A DNA stretch of 45,123 nucleotides from an uncultured Eubacteriales bacterium (lineage in GTDB: Bacteria > Bacillota > Clostridia > Christensenellales > UBA1242): NCBI GenBank assembly GCA_900557645.1, contig USSZ01000002.1:1-45123 (forward strand). The letters are read 5' to 3'. The position numbers and the translations under genes are program-made. Position 1 is the first letter of the stretch. Every line of letters starts with the position of its first letter. Shown piece by piece: positions 1 through 9,206 of the stretch. The notes below the pieces were generated by a model. It did no database searches. It was not told the origin of the DNA and saw only the letters and a program-made list of their open reading frames with translations.

Positions 1-3000
1 AAAATATACCATGTGTTATTTTATTGGAATTTGATCTTGGTATTACAATCTTCACATTATTGTATTCTAACCCTTGTGACTTGTGAATAGAGACTGCATA
101 TGCTATTTGAAATGGTACTATAGACTTTAGTTTTGATTCTTCACGTTCTTCTTCTGTTGTCCCTCCTTGATTTTCAAATACAGTTAATTTTATAACGGTA
201 GCATCATCTAAATAATCACATACTTCAAAGTCGCTAAATCTAGTATCAAACTCTGTTAATAATATTTCTGCTTTTATTTTAAATGTTATATAATTTTCAC
301 CTTGCTCTATACCAATAATTTTTCCTTTTAAATTGTTATATAATTCTGGGAATCTTTTTGATTCATTAAATAGAATTGGATCTTTCACTTTATATTTCCA
401 TTCATGCCATTTATACTCATGTCCATCATTTGAATCCTGAAAATAATTATTGATATTGTTTAAACCATATCTACCATCATAATTTAAACACAACACAATT
501 TTGTCTTCATCACTGTCTATATCGTTAAATAAATTTTCTGTAATTCTTTCAGAAAATGGACCATCTATTACTAACTTTTCAGTAATTTGTGGACCTAAAA
601 TACGAACTTCATTCCACAAACTTTTTATCTTTTTATTTTCTGTTCTCCATGTATTATTTAATTCAATCATAGACTTTCCCTCTACAATATTTTTAACATA
701 ATAAAACCAATTGCCAAATTCAATAGATTCTATTTGATAAATATCACCCACCATTACAAATAAAGCATCTTGATTAATTTTATTTAATAAAATACTCATT
801 GTCCTATTATCAATAGTACTACATTCATCTATAAAAATAACATCATAATTTACAATATTTTTTCCTCTAACTATTTGATCTGCAACAGCAAATTTAGAAT
901 TTATTCCAGGTGTCGATATCCTTCGTTTTAAATTTTGAAGTGCTGTATGTGTTTTTGTTAAAAACAATTTACTTTTCCCTTCCATTAATTGGGATATATA
1001 ATCCATTAATTGAGTTTTTCCTGTGCCAGCCGCGCCATAAATTAGTAATAATCTTGAATCAACAAAAAGCTTTTGAACTGCGATTTTCTTTAATTCATCA
1101 TCTTTAAAAAGTTCTTTATGTTCTTTTATAAAATTTTCATTAACTCTTTTTTGCCCTCCAATACCTGATATTGTGAGTTCTTTTAACTTATTAATAATTT
1201 CTAGTGTCTGACTTTCATAATTTTGTATATAAACATACTTATCATTTTCTAAAACTTTAAATCCTTGTGCAATATCCCATGAATTTAATTTTGAATTATA
1301 AACATCTATTTTTTGCAATAAATCTTCATTTAAATCTTCCTTGTTTAAATAAATTTCACCAGAATCTTCTACTTTCTTTTTTATACTAATATATGGCAAA
1401 TAATCTTTAACAGTATTAATCCCAACAGCTCTTAATACATCTCTAGAAAAATGTGTATTGTTTGTTTTACTATTAGGTATATTATACAAACAAGGTTTAT
1501 TTTCAAAAGGGGTACATCGTGAAGTTATTTTCAGAGATTTATTATAAAATGATTTTGTTTCATCAGGTTTTCTCTTTATGCTTTCAATAATTTCTTCTTT
1601 CATTCTTATCAAAATATACCTAATTATGTTTTTTCCATAAGTATTGCTGCTATTATTAAAATTTTTATGTATGTCAACTAGAACATTTTTAAAGTATTGT
1701 GTATTTTTATTCTCATAAATGCAACTAATGGCTTGATTAAATGAAAATTCATTTAAGTCTATTAAATCTAACAAATTCATGCCCGTTTTTTGTAAAAAAT
1801 CCATTAAAGAACTATATTCTCCATAATTTCCAGACAATTTCAATTCATGATTTAATAAACTCGAAAACTTATTTAAAACACCAGGGTCAATTGAAACTTT
1901 CCAACTTGTTACAACTTTTATTCTAGAAGGTTTAGTCCATAATTCAATTATATCTTCAACAAAGCCCACTTGAATTGTGTAATTAGTTGGAATATTTTCA
2001 TGCGTATAGACAATAAATCTATTAAACTTAGAAGCATAAAGATCAGATAATTGCAATGTCATCTCATAATATCTTTTACCGTTTATATAAAAAGGCGTTT
2101 TCTTCTCTACAAAATATCTTGATTTATTATATCCTGCCATTTGATTCTTATTTTTTTCTACAATTTGGCAAACTTTTTCATAATAATCTTTATCTTCTTC
2201 AGTTAAATCCAAAGGGAATTTTTCTAAATTAGTTAAAACTTCTACTTTATAATATTCTTTTAAGTATTCTCTTATTCCCCATAAATAATCATAATATTTT
2301 AATAAAAGTCTTTCACTTTGACCATCTTCAGGTATTCTTCTAGCTAAGTATCTTAATGATTGATAAAAATCAGTTAAAAAATGAGTGCTTCTGTCAAATA
2401 AAGCTTTCTCCCATGCTATTGCGATAGTTGGATTTTCAACGCCACACCGTACTGCATTTAATAATAATGTCGCCATACAAAAATCTTCTAATGACACCAT
2501 CATTTTTTTAGATACACTTTCTCTAGTTTCGTCTAACAATTCAATTCTATCAATTGCTTCACATATATCATTATTTCGTTCTTTTATAATTTTAAGTATT
2601 TCAATTTTATTCCTTCTAGTATCGTCTAATTTTCTAATAAATGAATGCTGTTCAGCTATTTTTGTTAAATTTTTAACAAATTCTTTAATAGATTCTTCCG
2701 AACATTTAATTTCTTCATTCTTATCAAAAGTAATGGTAACACTATTGTTTTTGAAATCTATATTGTTTATAAAATTAGGTGAAAGATATTTCCAAAAAAC
2801 TCTTTCATGCGTTCTTACTTTGGGTTTTATAACTACAAATAGTATCCCTGGATCTGAAGTGACATTTTTGTATATATAAGCAGGAAATGCAAGGCTTTTT
2901 AACGAGTATTTTATACCATCATTAATTTCTTCATATTGAGAATCTGTACCTTTTATCTGAACAGTAAAATTTTGAAATGGTCTTCTAGAAATATTTGGAT

Positions 3001-3178
3001 CATTTATTAATTCAAAATTGCCATCAGTATTAGGCCATTTATCTTCAGAAGCAAAATTTGTGGAAATATTACTACATCTTAAAAAAAACTCTAGTACACT
3101 AACAGCAGCCCTATCTTCTTCACTTCTTTCACTATGTGTTTTTATATGTCTTTCAATATCTTCATCTTTTATTTCCAT
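1..3178 (-). CDS. SF1 (RecD/UvrD-like) helicase with N-terminal DUF4365-like domain, 3' end outside window
   Basis: The frame is open from an ATG at 3178 (GGAGT ribosome site five bases upstream) to the window edge, giving more than 1,059 residues with no stop, so the C-terminus is missing. Near residue 715 there is a Walker A (GAAGTGKT), then a Walker B (VIFIDECST), a GDIYQIE segment resembling motif III, and near residue 1025 a UvrD_C_2/RecD-type motif (AVSIHKSQGLEY). These mark an SF1 DNA helicase. The first 110 residues carry D52-G53, E56 and Q74-x-K76 in a short strand-rich segment. This matches the DUF4365 pattern, a predicted PD-(D/E)XK-like nuclease fold; that assignment is inference. 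The 600 residues between are not recognised. It lies 76 bases downstream of the methyltransferase gene on the same strand, so it may belong to the same transcription unit. Confident as a helicase, moderate for DUF4365. Confidence 0.82.
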   Translation of the reverse strand, partial: MEIKDEDIERHIKTHSERSEEDRAAVSVLEFFLRCSNISTNFASEDKWPNTDGNFELINDPNISRRPFQNFTVQIKGTDSQYEEINDGIKYSLKSLAFPAYIYKNVTSDPGILFVVIKPKVRTHERVFWKYLSPNFINNIDFKNNSVTITFDKNEEIKCSEESIKEFVKNLTKIAEQHSFIRKLDDTRRNKIEILKIIKERNNDICEAIDRIELLDETRESVSKKMMVSLEDFCMATLLLNAVRCGVENPTIAIAWEKALFDRSTHFLTDFYQSLRYLARRIPEDGQSERLLLKYYDYLWGIREYLKEYYKVEVLTNLEKFPLDLTEEDKDYYEKVCQIVEKNKNQMAGYNKSRYFVEKKTPFYINGKRYYEMTLQLSDLYASKFNRFIVYTHENIPTNYTIQVGFVEDIIELWTKPSRIKVVTSWKVSIDPGVLNKFSSLLNHELKLSGNYGEYSSLMDFLQKTGMNLLDLIDLNEFSFNQAISCIYENKNTQYFKNVLVDIHKNFNNSSNTYGKNIIRYILIRMKEEIIESIKRKPDETKSFYNKSLKITSRCTPFENKPCLYNIPNSKTNNTHFSRDVLRAVGINTVKDYLPYISIKKKVEDSGEIYLNKEDLNEDLLQKIDVYNSKLNSWDIAQGFKVLENDKYVYIQNYESQTLEIINKLKELTISGIGGQKRVNENFIKEHKELFKDDELKKIAVQKLFVDSRLLLIYGAAGTGKTQLMDYISQLMEGKSKLFLTKTHTALQNLKRRISTPGINSKFAVADQIVRGKNIVNYDVIFIDECSTIDNRTMSILLNKINQDALFVMVGDIYQIESIEFGNWFYYVKNIVEGKSMIELNNTWRTENKKIKSLWNEVRILGPQITEKLVIDGPFSERITENLFNDIDSDEDKIVLCLNYDGRYGLNNINNYFQDSNDGHEYKWHEWKYKVKDPILFNESKRFPELYNNLKGKIIGIEQGENYITFKIKAEILLTEFDTRFSDFEVCDYLDDATVIKLTVFENQGGTTEEEREESKLKSIVPFQIAYAVSIHKSQGLEYNNVKIVIPRSNSNKITHGIF

Positions 3179-3254
3179 AAATACTCCATATTACTAATTT
3201 TTTAACTATATATTATGTTAATATATCTTAGTGCTAAAACATTAAAATTTTCAG

Positions 3255-3878
3255 TTATAATTGCTTTTCTACATCAATTTCTATTACCTTTTTAGGGCTA
3301 GTATATCTTAACATATCAGCTTCTTTTATCTTTGTGTTGCCAATATATGAAAAGAATTTTTTTGCATCTTCTATGCTAAAAAATCTCTTATTATAACCTT
3401 CAACAAAATAATAATTTTCTTCTATTTTTTGACCATTGCCAGCACCAAAATTTTTATCAGCAATTGAATTAACTCTAGCAAGTAAATGTCCGTTTGGTTT
3501 TAATATTCGCTTTATTTCTTTCATTATTGCTATTGTTGTTTTTTCGTCAAAATAATGTAAACTTAAATCTGCAATAACCAAATCAAATGTTATATTTTTA
3601 AAAGGCAGTGGATTTGAAATATCAAGCCATTTTGTTTCTACACTCTTAAGTTGTTCTTTTAGGTGTTTTAATGCAACATCTGAATAATCACAAGCAATCA
3701 CTTTAAATCCGCGTTCAGTTAAATACAAAGTGTCATTTCCAACTCCACATCCAAGGTCTAAAACTTTAGTTTTACATTTATCTAAAATATCTTTATATTT
3801 ATCTAACCAATTATCATAGGTTATTTTGCCCATCGAGTATGTCTTATGAGTTTCATCCCAATAGTCCTTAAATTGCAT
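3255..3878 (-). CDS. Class I SAM-dependent methyltransferase (TehB/UbiE type)
   Basis: This 207-residue protein has a SAM-binding motif I (VLDLGCGVGNDT, residues 39-50), an acidic residue ending strand 2 (VIACDYSD), and a motif IV reading VIADLSLHYF. The last lacks the NPPY/DPPY of DNA adenine or cytosine-N4 methyltransferases, so a small-molecule substrate is more likely than DNA. Its ATG overlaps the stop of the upstream helicase gene (TAATG), and a perfect AGGAGG lies inside that gene's end, so the two are translationally coupled. The partial helicase gene follows 76 bases downstream. The substrate is unknown. Tellurite methylation is known for TehB, but nothing here shows it. Confidence 0.85.
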   Translation of the reverse strand: MQFKDYWDETHKTYSMGKITYDNWLDKYKDILDKCKTKVLDLGCGVGNDTLYLTERGFKVIACDYSDVALKHLKEQLKSVETKWLDISNPLPFKNITFDLVIADLSLHYFDEKTTIAIMKEIKRILKPNGHLLARVNSIADKNFGAGNGQKIEENYYFVEGYNKRFFSIEDAKKFFSYIGNTKIKEADMLRYTSPKKVIEIDVEKQL

Positions 3879-6370
3879 TATAATCCTCCTAAATTCTTAT
3901 AGTATTCTTTTAAAAATTGTTTTTCTTTATTTACAATATTTTGCTTTATTTCTTCAGTAAGTTTTGACCATAAGATTGGATTAAAAGATAAAATATTTAA
4001 GTCTTTACTAAAATACACAAATCTTTTTCTTTCAAACTTTTCGAAAGGATTATCTAAAATGCTTTTCTTCATTTTTGTTCTATCATTTAAGTATTTATAA
4101 TTAAAAACACAATTTTTACGGTCAACAGGTAAATTTCTATCTAATCTATCAATGTAAAACTTTGAATATTTATCAATAAGGTTATCAATATTAACTTCAC
4201 CTTCTTTATCGGCAAGTTCAAACATACTTAACATAAAAATCAATTTAAAAGAATAGGTTAAAGTATTTTCATCTATAAAATCAATAAAATCTTGCAAAAT
4301 CGTCGTTTCATTATGGTCTTTTAATTGTTTTGCTTGTTTAATTTTTGCAATGTCTTCATTTGAAAAATAAGGCATAAGTTTATTTCCTATTGGCAATGAC
4401 AAACTTGAAAAACTTGGATTTATTTTTACCCATTTACTTAAAGTATTTGTTCCAACAAATAACTCACGAGCGGTTTGTTCTAGCGACTTATAATCTTTAT
4501 ATTTTTCTTCGAAAGTGAAAACATCTATTTCTTGCATAGATATTTCAGTTTCTGAAAGTCCTAAAATGTTTAGATAATCAAAATTATTATTTATAACACC
4601 CGCAAAATCGCTGTAATTAGCAATTTTGAATAATGAATTAAAACTCCAAGGTGTAAGTTTTCCTTCATAGTTATCAACAACATCAATAACATACAAACAT
4701 TCTTTTCCTGGATAATTTCGTAAACCACGACCAATTTGTTGCAGATATAAGACTTTTGAAAGTGTTGGTCTAGCCATAACAACAATTTCAGTTTGTGGAC
4801 AATCCCAACCATCACTTATAACTTGACAGCTTAAAAGAAATTGAATTTCTTTATTTTTATAACTTTCAAAAATGGTATCATTATCTTTATTAAAACCATA
4901 AACTGCTCTTGCTTTTATTCCAGTATCGTTTAGCATTTTTTCTAGTTTTTTGCAGTGCTGAATGTTAACACAAAAGACTATTCCTTGTTTATAAAAATCT
5001 TTTTGTGGTGCGAAATATTTTTTTATTGTATTTGTAATCAACTCATTTCTAGAATCTATAACAAGCGTTTTTTCAAGATCTGCATAGTTGTAGTCTTTTC
5101 CATTATACCTGACTTCACTTAAGTCAATATTACTGATAAGTCTATAACATCTTATATTTGAAATTACACCTTTTTCAATCGCTTCTCGTAATGTCAATTT
5201 TGTTTCATATTGTCCAAACATTTCATCAAGTTTACGCTTGTCTAATCTTTCTGGTGTTGCTGTTAATCCAATTAAATATTTTGGTGTAAAGTATTGTAAT
5301 GTCTTTTTACAATTTGCCGCTTGAGCATGGTGTGCTTCATCAAAAACTATGTAATCATAATAGTCTTTTAAACGAAAATTCTTTTCAAGAAAAACTGTAT
5401 TATAATATTTTATTTCAATATCGAGTTTACCATTAAAAATTGCCACTCTCTTTTGCCAATCTTCTTTAATTGGAATTGATGGCACCATTATCAAAACTTT
5501 TTTAATTTTGTTATCTTCTGCTAGTTGCTTTAAATCTTCTATTACTATTTGAGATTTTCCTGTCCCTGTTGGAATAACAATAAGCGATGTATTAATGCCT
5601 TCTTCTCTTGATTTGTTTATATCTTCAAGAATTTTCTCTTGATGTTCATAGAGTTTAAACTTTCTTTGTTCTTTTACAACAACTGAATTTATAAAGTTTT
5701 CTTTATCACCTAAATATGATTTTATATTGTCAATCGTTTGCTCTTTAAAAGATAAATTTTGACTCGAAAAACGGAACACTTTAAAACCATACAAAACTAA
5801 TGTGTTTTGTTTTTCCAACTGTCTTTCGTATGCTTTATTACCTATTAAACAGGGGTGATGATAGTGAACACCATTCTCTTCAATAGCATAATTTCCATTT
5901 TTAGTTTCAACAACATAGTCAACAAAAGCATTTCTACCATTATCCAAAGACACAGAATATTCTTTCTTTAAATATTCTGTCGCATTATCACCATAAGTTT
6001 CTACAAACAAATCTTCAAAAGTTTTTTCAAGTGGGGTGTTGTCTAAATGTGCATTGTCAAAAGAACCACCATCATCCTTTATTTTTATATCTACTGGTGT
6101 TTTATTTAACCATTCGTTAATTTTTGTATATGTATCATCATTTACAAAATTAAATCTGTAAAGCTTATCATATTCAGCCATATATTTATTTTGCATTTCA
6201 CAATACTTAGAATAATCAAAAACTACTTCTTTATCGTTTTCACAAATATCATTATCCAATATTACACAAGTATTATCTTTTTTAAACACAAAAGAATTAT
6301 GGGTATCATCAAATGAATACTCATCTAAAAATGTAAGTCCTAACTTGCAAACAGCATTTTTATTTATCAT
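3878..6370 (-). CDS. SF2 DEAD/DEAH (ResIII-type) helicase with N-terminal DUF559/Vsr-like nuclease domain
   Basis: About 830 residues. Residues 110-210 look like a DUF559/Vsr-type restriction endonuclease fold: an Asp in FVDYVVE followed by YAIEENGVHYHHP and a KVFRF strand. Next come helicase Walker A (PTGTGKS, near 270), DEAH box (VFDEAHH, near 345), GLTATPERLD (near 370) and motif VI (QQIGRGLRNYPGKE, near 545-555), in the order of type III restriction/ResIII helicases. The last 270 residues are not recognised. The start is uncertain: ATG 6370 overlaps the MazG-like gene by 11 bases, and an in-frame GTG at 6379 is the alternative; neither has a strong ribosome site. Both options imply translational coupling with the gene upstream. 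It probably acts on nucleic acid, as a defence or repair factor (inference). No specificity subunit is seen, so it is not a plain restriction system. Confidence 0.85.
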   Translation of the reverse strand: MINKNAVCKLGLTFLDEYSFDDTHNSFVFKKDNTCVILDNDICENDKEVVFDYSKYCEMQNKYMAEYDKLYRFNFVNDDTYTKINEWLNKTPVDIKIKDDGGSFDNAHLDNTPLEKTFEDLFVETYGDNATEYLKKEYSVSLDNGRNAFVDYVVETKNGNYAIEENGVHYHHPCLIGNKAYERQLEKQNTLVLYGFKVFRFSSQNLSFKEQTIDNIKSYLGDKENFINSVVVKEQRKFKLYEHQEKILEDINKSREEGINTSLIVIPTGTGKSQIVIEDLKQLAEDNKIKKVLIMVPSIPIKEDWQKRVAIFNGKLDIEIKYYNTVFLEKNFRLKDYYDYIVFDEAHHAQAANCKKTLQYFTPKYLIGLTATPERLDKRKLDEMFGQYETKLTLREAIEKGVISNIRCYRLISNIDLSEVRYNGKDYNYADLEKTLVIDSRNELITNTIKKYFAPQKDFYKQGIVFCVNIQHCKKLEKMLNDTGIKARAVYGFNKDNDTIFESYKNKEIQFLLSCQVISDGWDCPQTEIVVMARPTLSKVLYLQQIGRGLRNYPGKECLYVIDVVDNYEGKLTPWSFNSLFKIANYSDFAGVINNNFDYLNILGLSETEISMQEIDVFTFEEKYKDYKSLEQTARELFVGTNTLSKWVKINPSFSSLSLPIGNKLMPYFSNEDIAKIKQAKQLKDHNETTILQDFIDFIDENTLTYSFKLIFMLSMFELADKEGEVNIDNLIDKYSKFYIDRLDRNLPVDRKNCVFNYKYLNDRTKMKKSILDNPFEKFERKRFVYFSKDLNILSFNPILWSKLTEEIKQNIVNKEKQFLKEYYKNLGGL

Positions 6371-6686
6371 TCTTCTCACTTACACTTTCAAGAAAAATTT
6401 TCTTTTTGAAAGCACCTCTTTTGTCAACCTTTGCATTCCTTATTTTTTCAAAATCTTCATAAGAAACACCTTTAACAGCAAGAATTGCTCTTAAAACTTC
6501 TTCCAAATCAGCAAGTTCTTCCACTTCTCCACTTTCTAAATATTCCTTAAGTTCTTCTTGCATTTTTGTATTAAGAGTTTCTAAATACTCATCATCTTCC
6601 ATAATTCTTGTCACACAAGTTTTGCCATTATCAGCAACAATTATCTCTGGAATTTTATCTCTAACAAGTTTGTTATATACTTTCAT
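6360..6686 (-). CDS. MazG-like / phosphoribosyl-ATP pyrophosphohydrolase-like protein
   Basis: This 108-residue protein starts with the family signature YNKLVRDKIPEII. It has an acidic helix pair, EELKEYL (E44, E45, E48) and EELADLEEVL (about 56-65), which forms the metal site of all-alpha NTP pyrophosphatases. Members hydrolyse nucleoside triphosphates to monophosphate and pyrophosphate. This short form is unlikely to be histidine-biosynthetic HisE because no his genes are near. The ATG has an AAGGAGAT ribosome site, and an extended -10 (TGTTATAAT) lies about 20 bases upstream, so it is the first gene of the helicase-methyltransferase cassette. Its stop overlaps the next start. Possible roles are house-cleaning of modified nucleotides or nucleotide depletion during infection; the sequence does not decide. 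Confidence 0.88.
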   Translation of the reverse strand: MKVYNKLVRDKIPEIIVADNGKTCVTRIMEDDEYLETLNTKMQEELKEYLESGEVEELADLEEVLRAILAVKGVSYEDFEKIRNAKVDKRGAFKKKIFLESVSEKNDK

Positions 6687-6706
6687 AATGTTATCTCCTT
6701 AAAAGC

Positions 6707-6712
6707 ATTATA
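6707..6712 (-). promoter_or_regulatory. Extended -10 for the MazG-helicase-methyltransferase cassette
   Basis: On the minus strand this reads TATAAT, preceded by TG one base upstream (TGTTATAAT). No good -35 is visible at 17 bases, as expected for an extended -10 promoter. The predicted start is near 6700, fourteen bases before the ATG at 6686. Confidence 0.6.
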
Positions 6713-6765
6713 ACATATTTTTTTGTAAATTTATTTAAAAATCTACAAAAATCATAATTTTATGT

Positions 6766-6771
6766 TATACT
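6766..6771 (+). promoter_or_regulatory. Extended -10 for the HEPN-like gene
   Basis: TATACT preceded by TG (TGTTATACT) is divergent from the promoter of the MazG-like gene, about 54 bases away. A weak -35 like CTACAA is possible. Transcription would begin near 6778, just before the GAGAGGGA ribosome site. Confidence 0.55.
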
Positions 6772-6792
6772 TTAATTAAGAGAGGGATAATA

Positions 6793-7878
6793 ATGAAAAA
6801 AATTGAAAAGGCATATTTTATTTATAGATGTTTTGCTGAAATGGTTCTTGATATAAAAGACACATATATTAATTATTTAGTTGTTGAAAAATATCATATG
6901 AAGCAATTTTCTTACTATAATGCTTCTTTACACTTTCAAGCTTGCATTTTAAACTTTTATGCTATTTTTCAAAAATTCTTATGCAAAATATTTAGAAAGA
7001 TTTTAAAGGATAATGCTTTGCAATATTTTGGCAGTGAACAAATATTGTTTTCTAAATTATATAAATATAAATACAATAAAACTAATTTAATTAATGATTT
7101 AATAGAAGAAAAAATTAACAACTTTACACGTGGAACTTCAGATATATCTAATTTATGTAAAAATTTAGGAATTATTAATCTCGGAGCACTTAATGAATTA
7201 AAAATTGATTATGAAGAATTTTGCGCACGAAGAAACATCTATGCGCATGGTATTGATCACATAACTAAAGAGTATTTAATAATAAGCAATGAAGTGAATA
7301 ATTCTTGGTTAAAAGACAATAAACTTGTTGAAAATCAAGAATATATAGTTCATTGCATGAATCTTATATATAAGTTATTTTTCCAATTGTATTATGATTT
7401 AGATATTATAACAAAAGAAAAAATTGATAGATCAATAATAGAATCTTTAAATACGTTTATTTATGAAGAATTTTATAATAAAGGGAATTGGGAAGTTTCA
7501 AAATATATTTATGCTAGATTAAAAAATATTAAATGTAAAATTACAAAAGCAAATACTACTCTATATAAACAAATGTATTTTGTAAACTTTCTCCATTCTT
7601 GTAAAATGCTTGGAGAAAATGTAGTGCAAAAAATAAAAAATATAAAATTTAGATATGATTATAAAAAATATGAAATTGTGAAAAATGCAATTTTAGAAGA
7701 AAATAAACTTGTTTATGAAGGTATAATAGCTTTACAAAAACAAAATACAGATATTAATAAAAGTATAAGTATTGAAAATGTTAATACATGGCCTGTTTTT
7801 AACTCTTTTAGATGCTCGGATTATTATAAAAAATTATTAATGAATTTATCTACAGTTTCTGAAATCAAAGAAAAATAG
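6793..7878 (+). CDS. HEPN-motif protein of unknown function
   Basis: A 361-residue, largely helical, basic protein. Residues 146-153 read RRNIYAHG, which fits the Rx4-6H signature (R147, H152) of HEPN domains; many HEPN proteins are metal-independent ribonucleases in toxin-antitoxin and antiviral systems. The preceding helices (residues 40-140) have the length expected for a four-helix HEPN bundle. The remaining 200 residues are helical and end with a WPVFNSFR segment; no family is assigned. The gene has a GAGAGGG ribosome site and its own extended -10, and is divergent from the MazG-helicase cassette. No antitoxin of the MNT nucleotidyltransferase type is adjacent. HEPN assignment is moderate, and function is inferred only. 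Confidence 0.6.
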   Translation: MKKIEKAYFIYRCFAEMVLDIKDTYINYLVVEKYHMKQFSYYNASLHFQACILNFYAIFQKFLCKIFRKILKDNALQYFGSEQILFSKLYKYKYNKTNLINDLIEEKINNFTRGTSDISNLCKNLGIINLGALNELKIDYEEFCARRNIYAHGIDHITKEYLIISNEVNNSWLKDNKLVENQEYIVHCMNLIYKLFFQLYYDLDIITKEKIDRSIIESLNTFIYEEFYNKGNWEVSKYIYARLKNIKCKITKANTTLYKQMYFVNFLHSCKMLGENVVQKIKNIKFRYDYKKYEIVKNAILEENKLVYEGIIALQKQNTDINKSISIENVNTWPVFNSFRCSDYYKKLLMNLSTVSEIKEK

Positions 7879-8186
7879 CATTCATTTTAAAATTGAAAAA
7901 TTCTTGAAATAGATATTAAATTTTAGAATTATTATGTATATTAAAAAATGTTATTTTAAATACATTGTAATTGACAATGAATTTTTAAATGAAAGTTCAA
8001 TCTGAATAGTGTTGGTGCCACCAAAAGGTTGTCGTTTGAACTCAAACGGCAATCTATTATTTTCTATCTATAAAAAATTATTTCTTTCATTAGAAATTAT
8101 ATAAAATATTTTATAACAAAAAAATATGCTAAATATATTTAATTTAAATATAAATAGTTTCTCAAAATTTGTAAATTGTATTTGTG
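7879..8186. other. 308-base non-coding gap between the HEPN-like and ParB-like genes
   Basis: No credible open frame is seen. The only structure is a pair of inverted repeats at 8012-8052, listed separately. The rest is nearly pure A/T with no clear consensus promoter. Confidence 0.5.
8012..8052. repeat. Two adjacent inverted repeats (tandem hairpins)
   Basis: The first is TTGGTGCCACCAA (8012-8024), six-base arms around one base. The second (8029-8052) has eleven-base arms: TTGTCGTTTGA against TCAAACGGCAA, with one T-G wobble and a two-base centre. They are four bases apart, are the only GC-containing patch in the gap, and are followed by a weak T-rich stretch. They could be a terminator, a small structured RNA or a protein-binding site. 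Confidence 0.6.
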
Positions 8187-9206
8187 ATGATAAAATATAG
8201 ATTTCTATCAATTACATTAAAACTTAAACATAATAATTTTTTTACAAAAAAGAACATTGACTTTGATTATTATTCAAACTATAATATATATATGAATAAC
8301 ACTATATTGAAATTTGTAATGTCTCATAATATAGATTTAAAAACCATAGAAAAATTTGATGATATTAAAGTTGATAACAAAGAAGATATCAACAATATTA
8401 TTGATGAAAATAAATTTTATAGCAAATTTAATGTCTTAAAAAATATTTGCATTGCAGACATTAAAGGTTATGACTATAAATACGTTTCATTAAATAATGA
8501 TAATTTTTTAGAAAATATGTCTCGTTTTTTTGATGAAAATGGTTTTAGTTATGAAAAAAGATCTATTTCAATGTTGGATTATTCAACAAGTGAAATTATT
8601 GATAAACTTTCAAATAGTTTTAGAAAAGAACCTATATGCTTATTAGAAGCAGACAAACACAAATATGTTATAGGTAACAATGGGCTTCATAGATATCATG
8701 TATTAAAAGCACATTATTTAAAAGAATTATCTTTATTAGATAAAAATGATCTTACATCTATAAAATCATTAAGGGATAAATACACGATAGAAACTCGAGT
8801 AGATGAAATTGATTATTTTAAAACTTATTCATCTTACATTTTAAAATTAATTGGTGAACTCTATGATGATAGATTAAAATTCGAAAGCGAACTTGACGAA
8901 TATTACCAACCTACCCAAAATATAATTATGCGACATTATAATGATTTTGAAAAAAGCAAAATACTTAATGATAATCAACTTCTATCACTCTTAAAATCAT
9001 CAGTATCTGAAATTTTATTAAGAAATTCAACCTCAAAAAAAATAAGTAAACAATTAATAAATTCAATTAAACAAACCTATGAAAAATTTGAGAGTTTTAA
9101 AGAATATTGTTTAGAATACTTACCAGAAGTTATTCATTACATTGATAAAACTTATAAATACTCTTACTCTTATTCATATATGGAGGAGATACCATGCAGA
9201 TTATAA
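8187..9206 (+). CDS. ParB/sulfiredoxin-like domain protein
   Basis: About 339 residues. Near residues 160-180 the protein reads YVIGNNGLHRYHVLKAHYLK, which resembles the GxxR / GNHR nucleotide-binding motif of the ParB/Srx superfamily, including ParB-like nuclease and sulfiredoxin domains. Upstream strands (CIADIKGY, EKRSISMLDY) could complete such a fold. The C-terminal half is helical and ends in an unusual Tyr-Ser alternation (about residues 326-335). The start is uncertain: GTG 8184, ATG 8187 and ATG 8292 are in frame and none has a clear ribosome site. Its end overlaps the following GNAT gene by 13 bases, so the two are coupled. Function unknown; homology moderate to weak. Confidence 0.5.
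   Translation: MIKYRFLSITLKLKHNNFFTKKNIDFDYYSNYNIYMNNTILKFVMSHNIDLKTIEKFDDIKVDNKEDINNIIDENKFYSKFNVLKNICIADIKGYDYKYVSLNNDNFLENMSRFFDENGFSYEKRSISMLDYSTSEIIDKLSNSFRKEPICLLEADKHKYVIGNNGLHRYHVLKAHYLKELSLLDKNDLTSIKSLRDKYTIETRVDEIDYFKTYSSYILKLIGELYDDRLKFESELDEYYQPTQNIIMRHYNDFEKSKILNDNQLLSLLKSSVSEILLRNSTSKKISKQLINSIKQTYEKFESFKEYCLEYLPEVIHYIDKTYKYSYSYSYMEEIPCRL

Noticed and set aside
3255..3878. DNA methyltransferase of a restriction system
   Set aside because: Motif IV reads ADLSLHYF, not NPPY or DPPY, and there is no target-recognition region.
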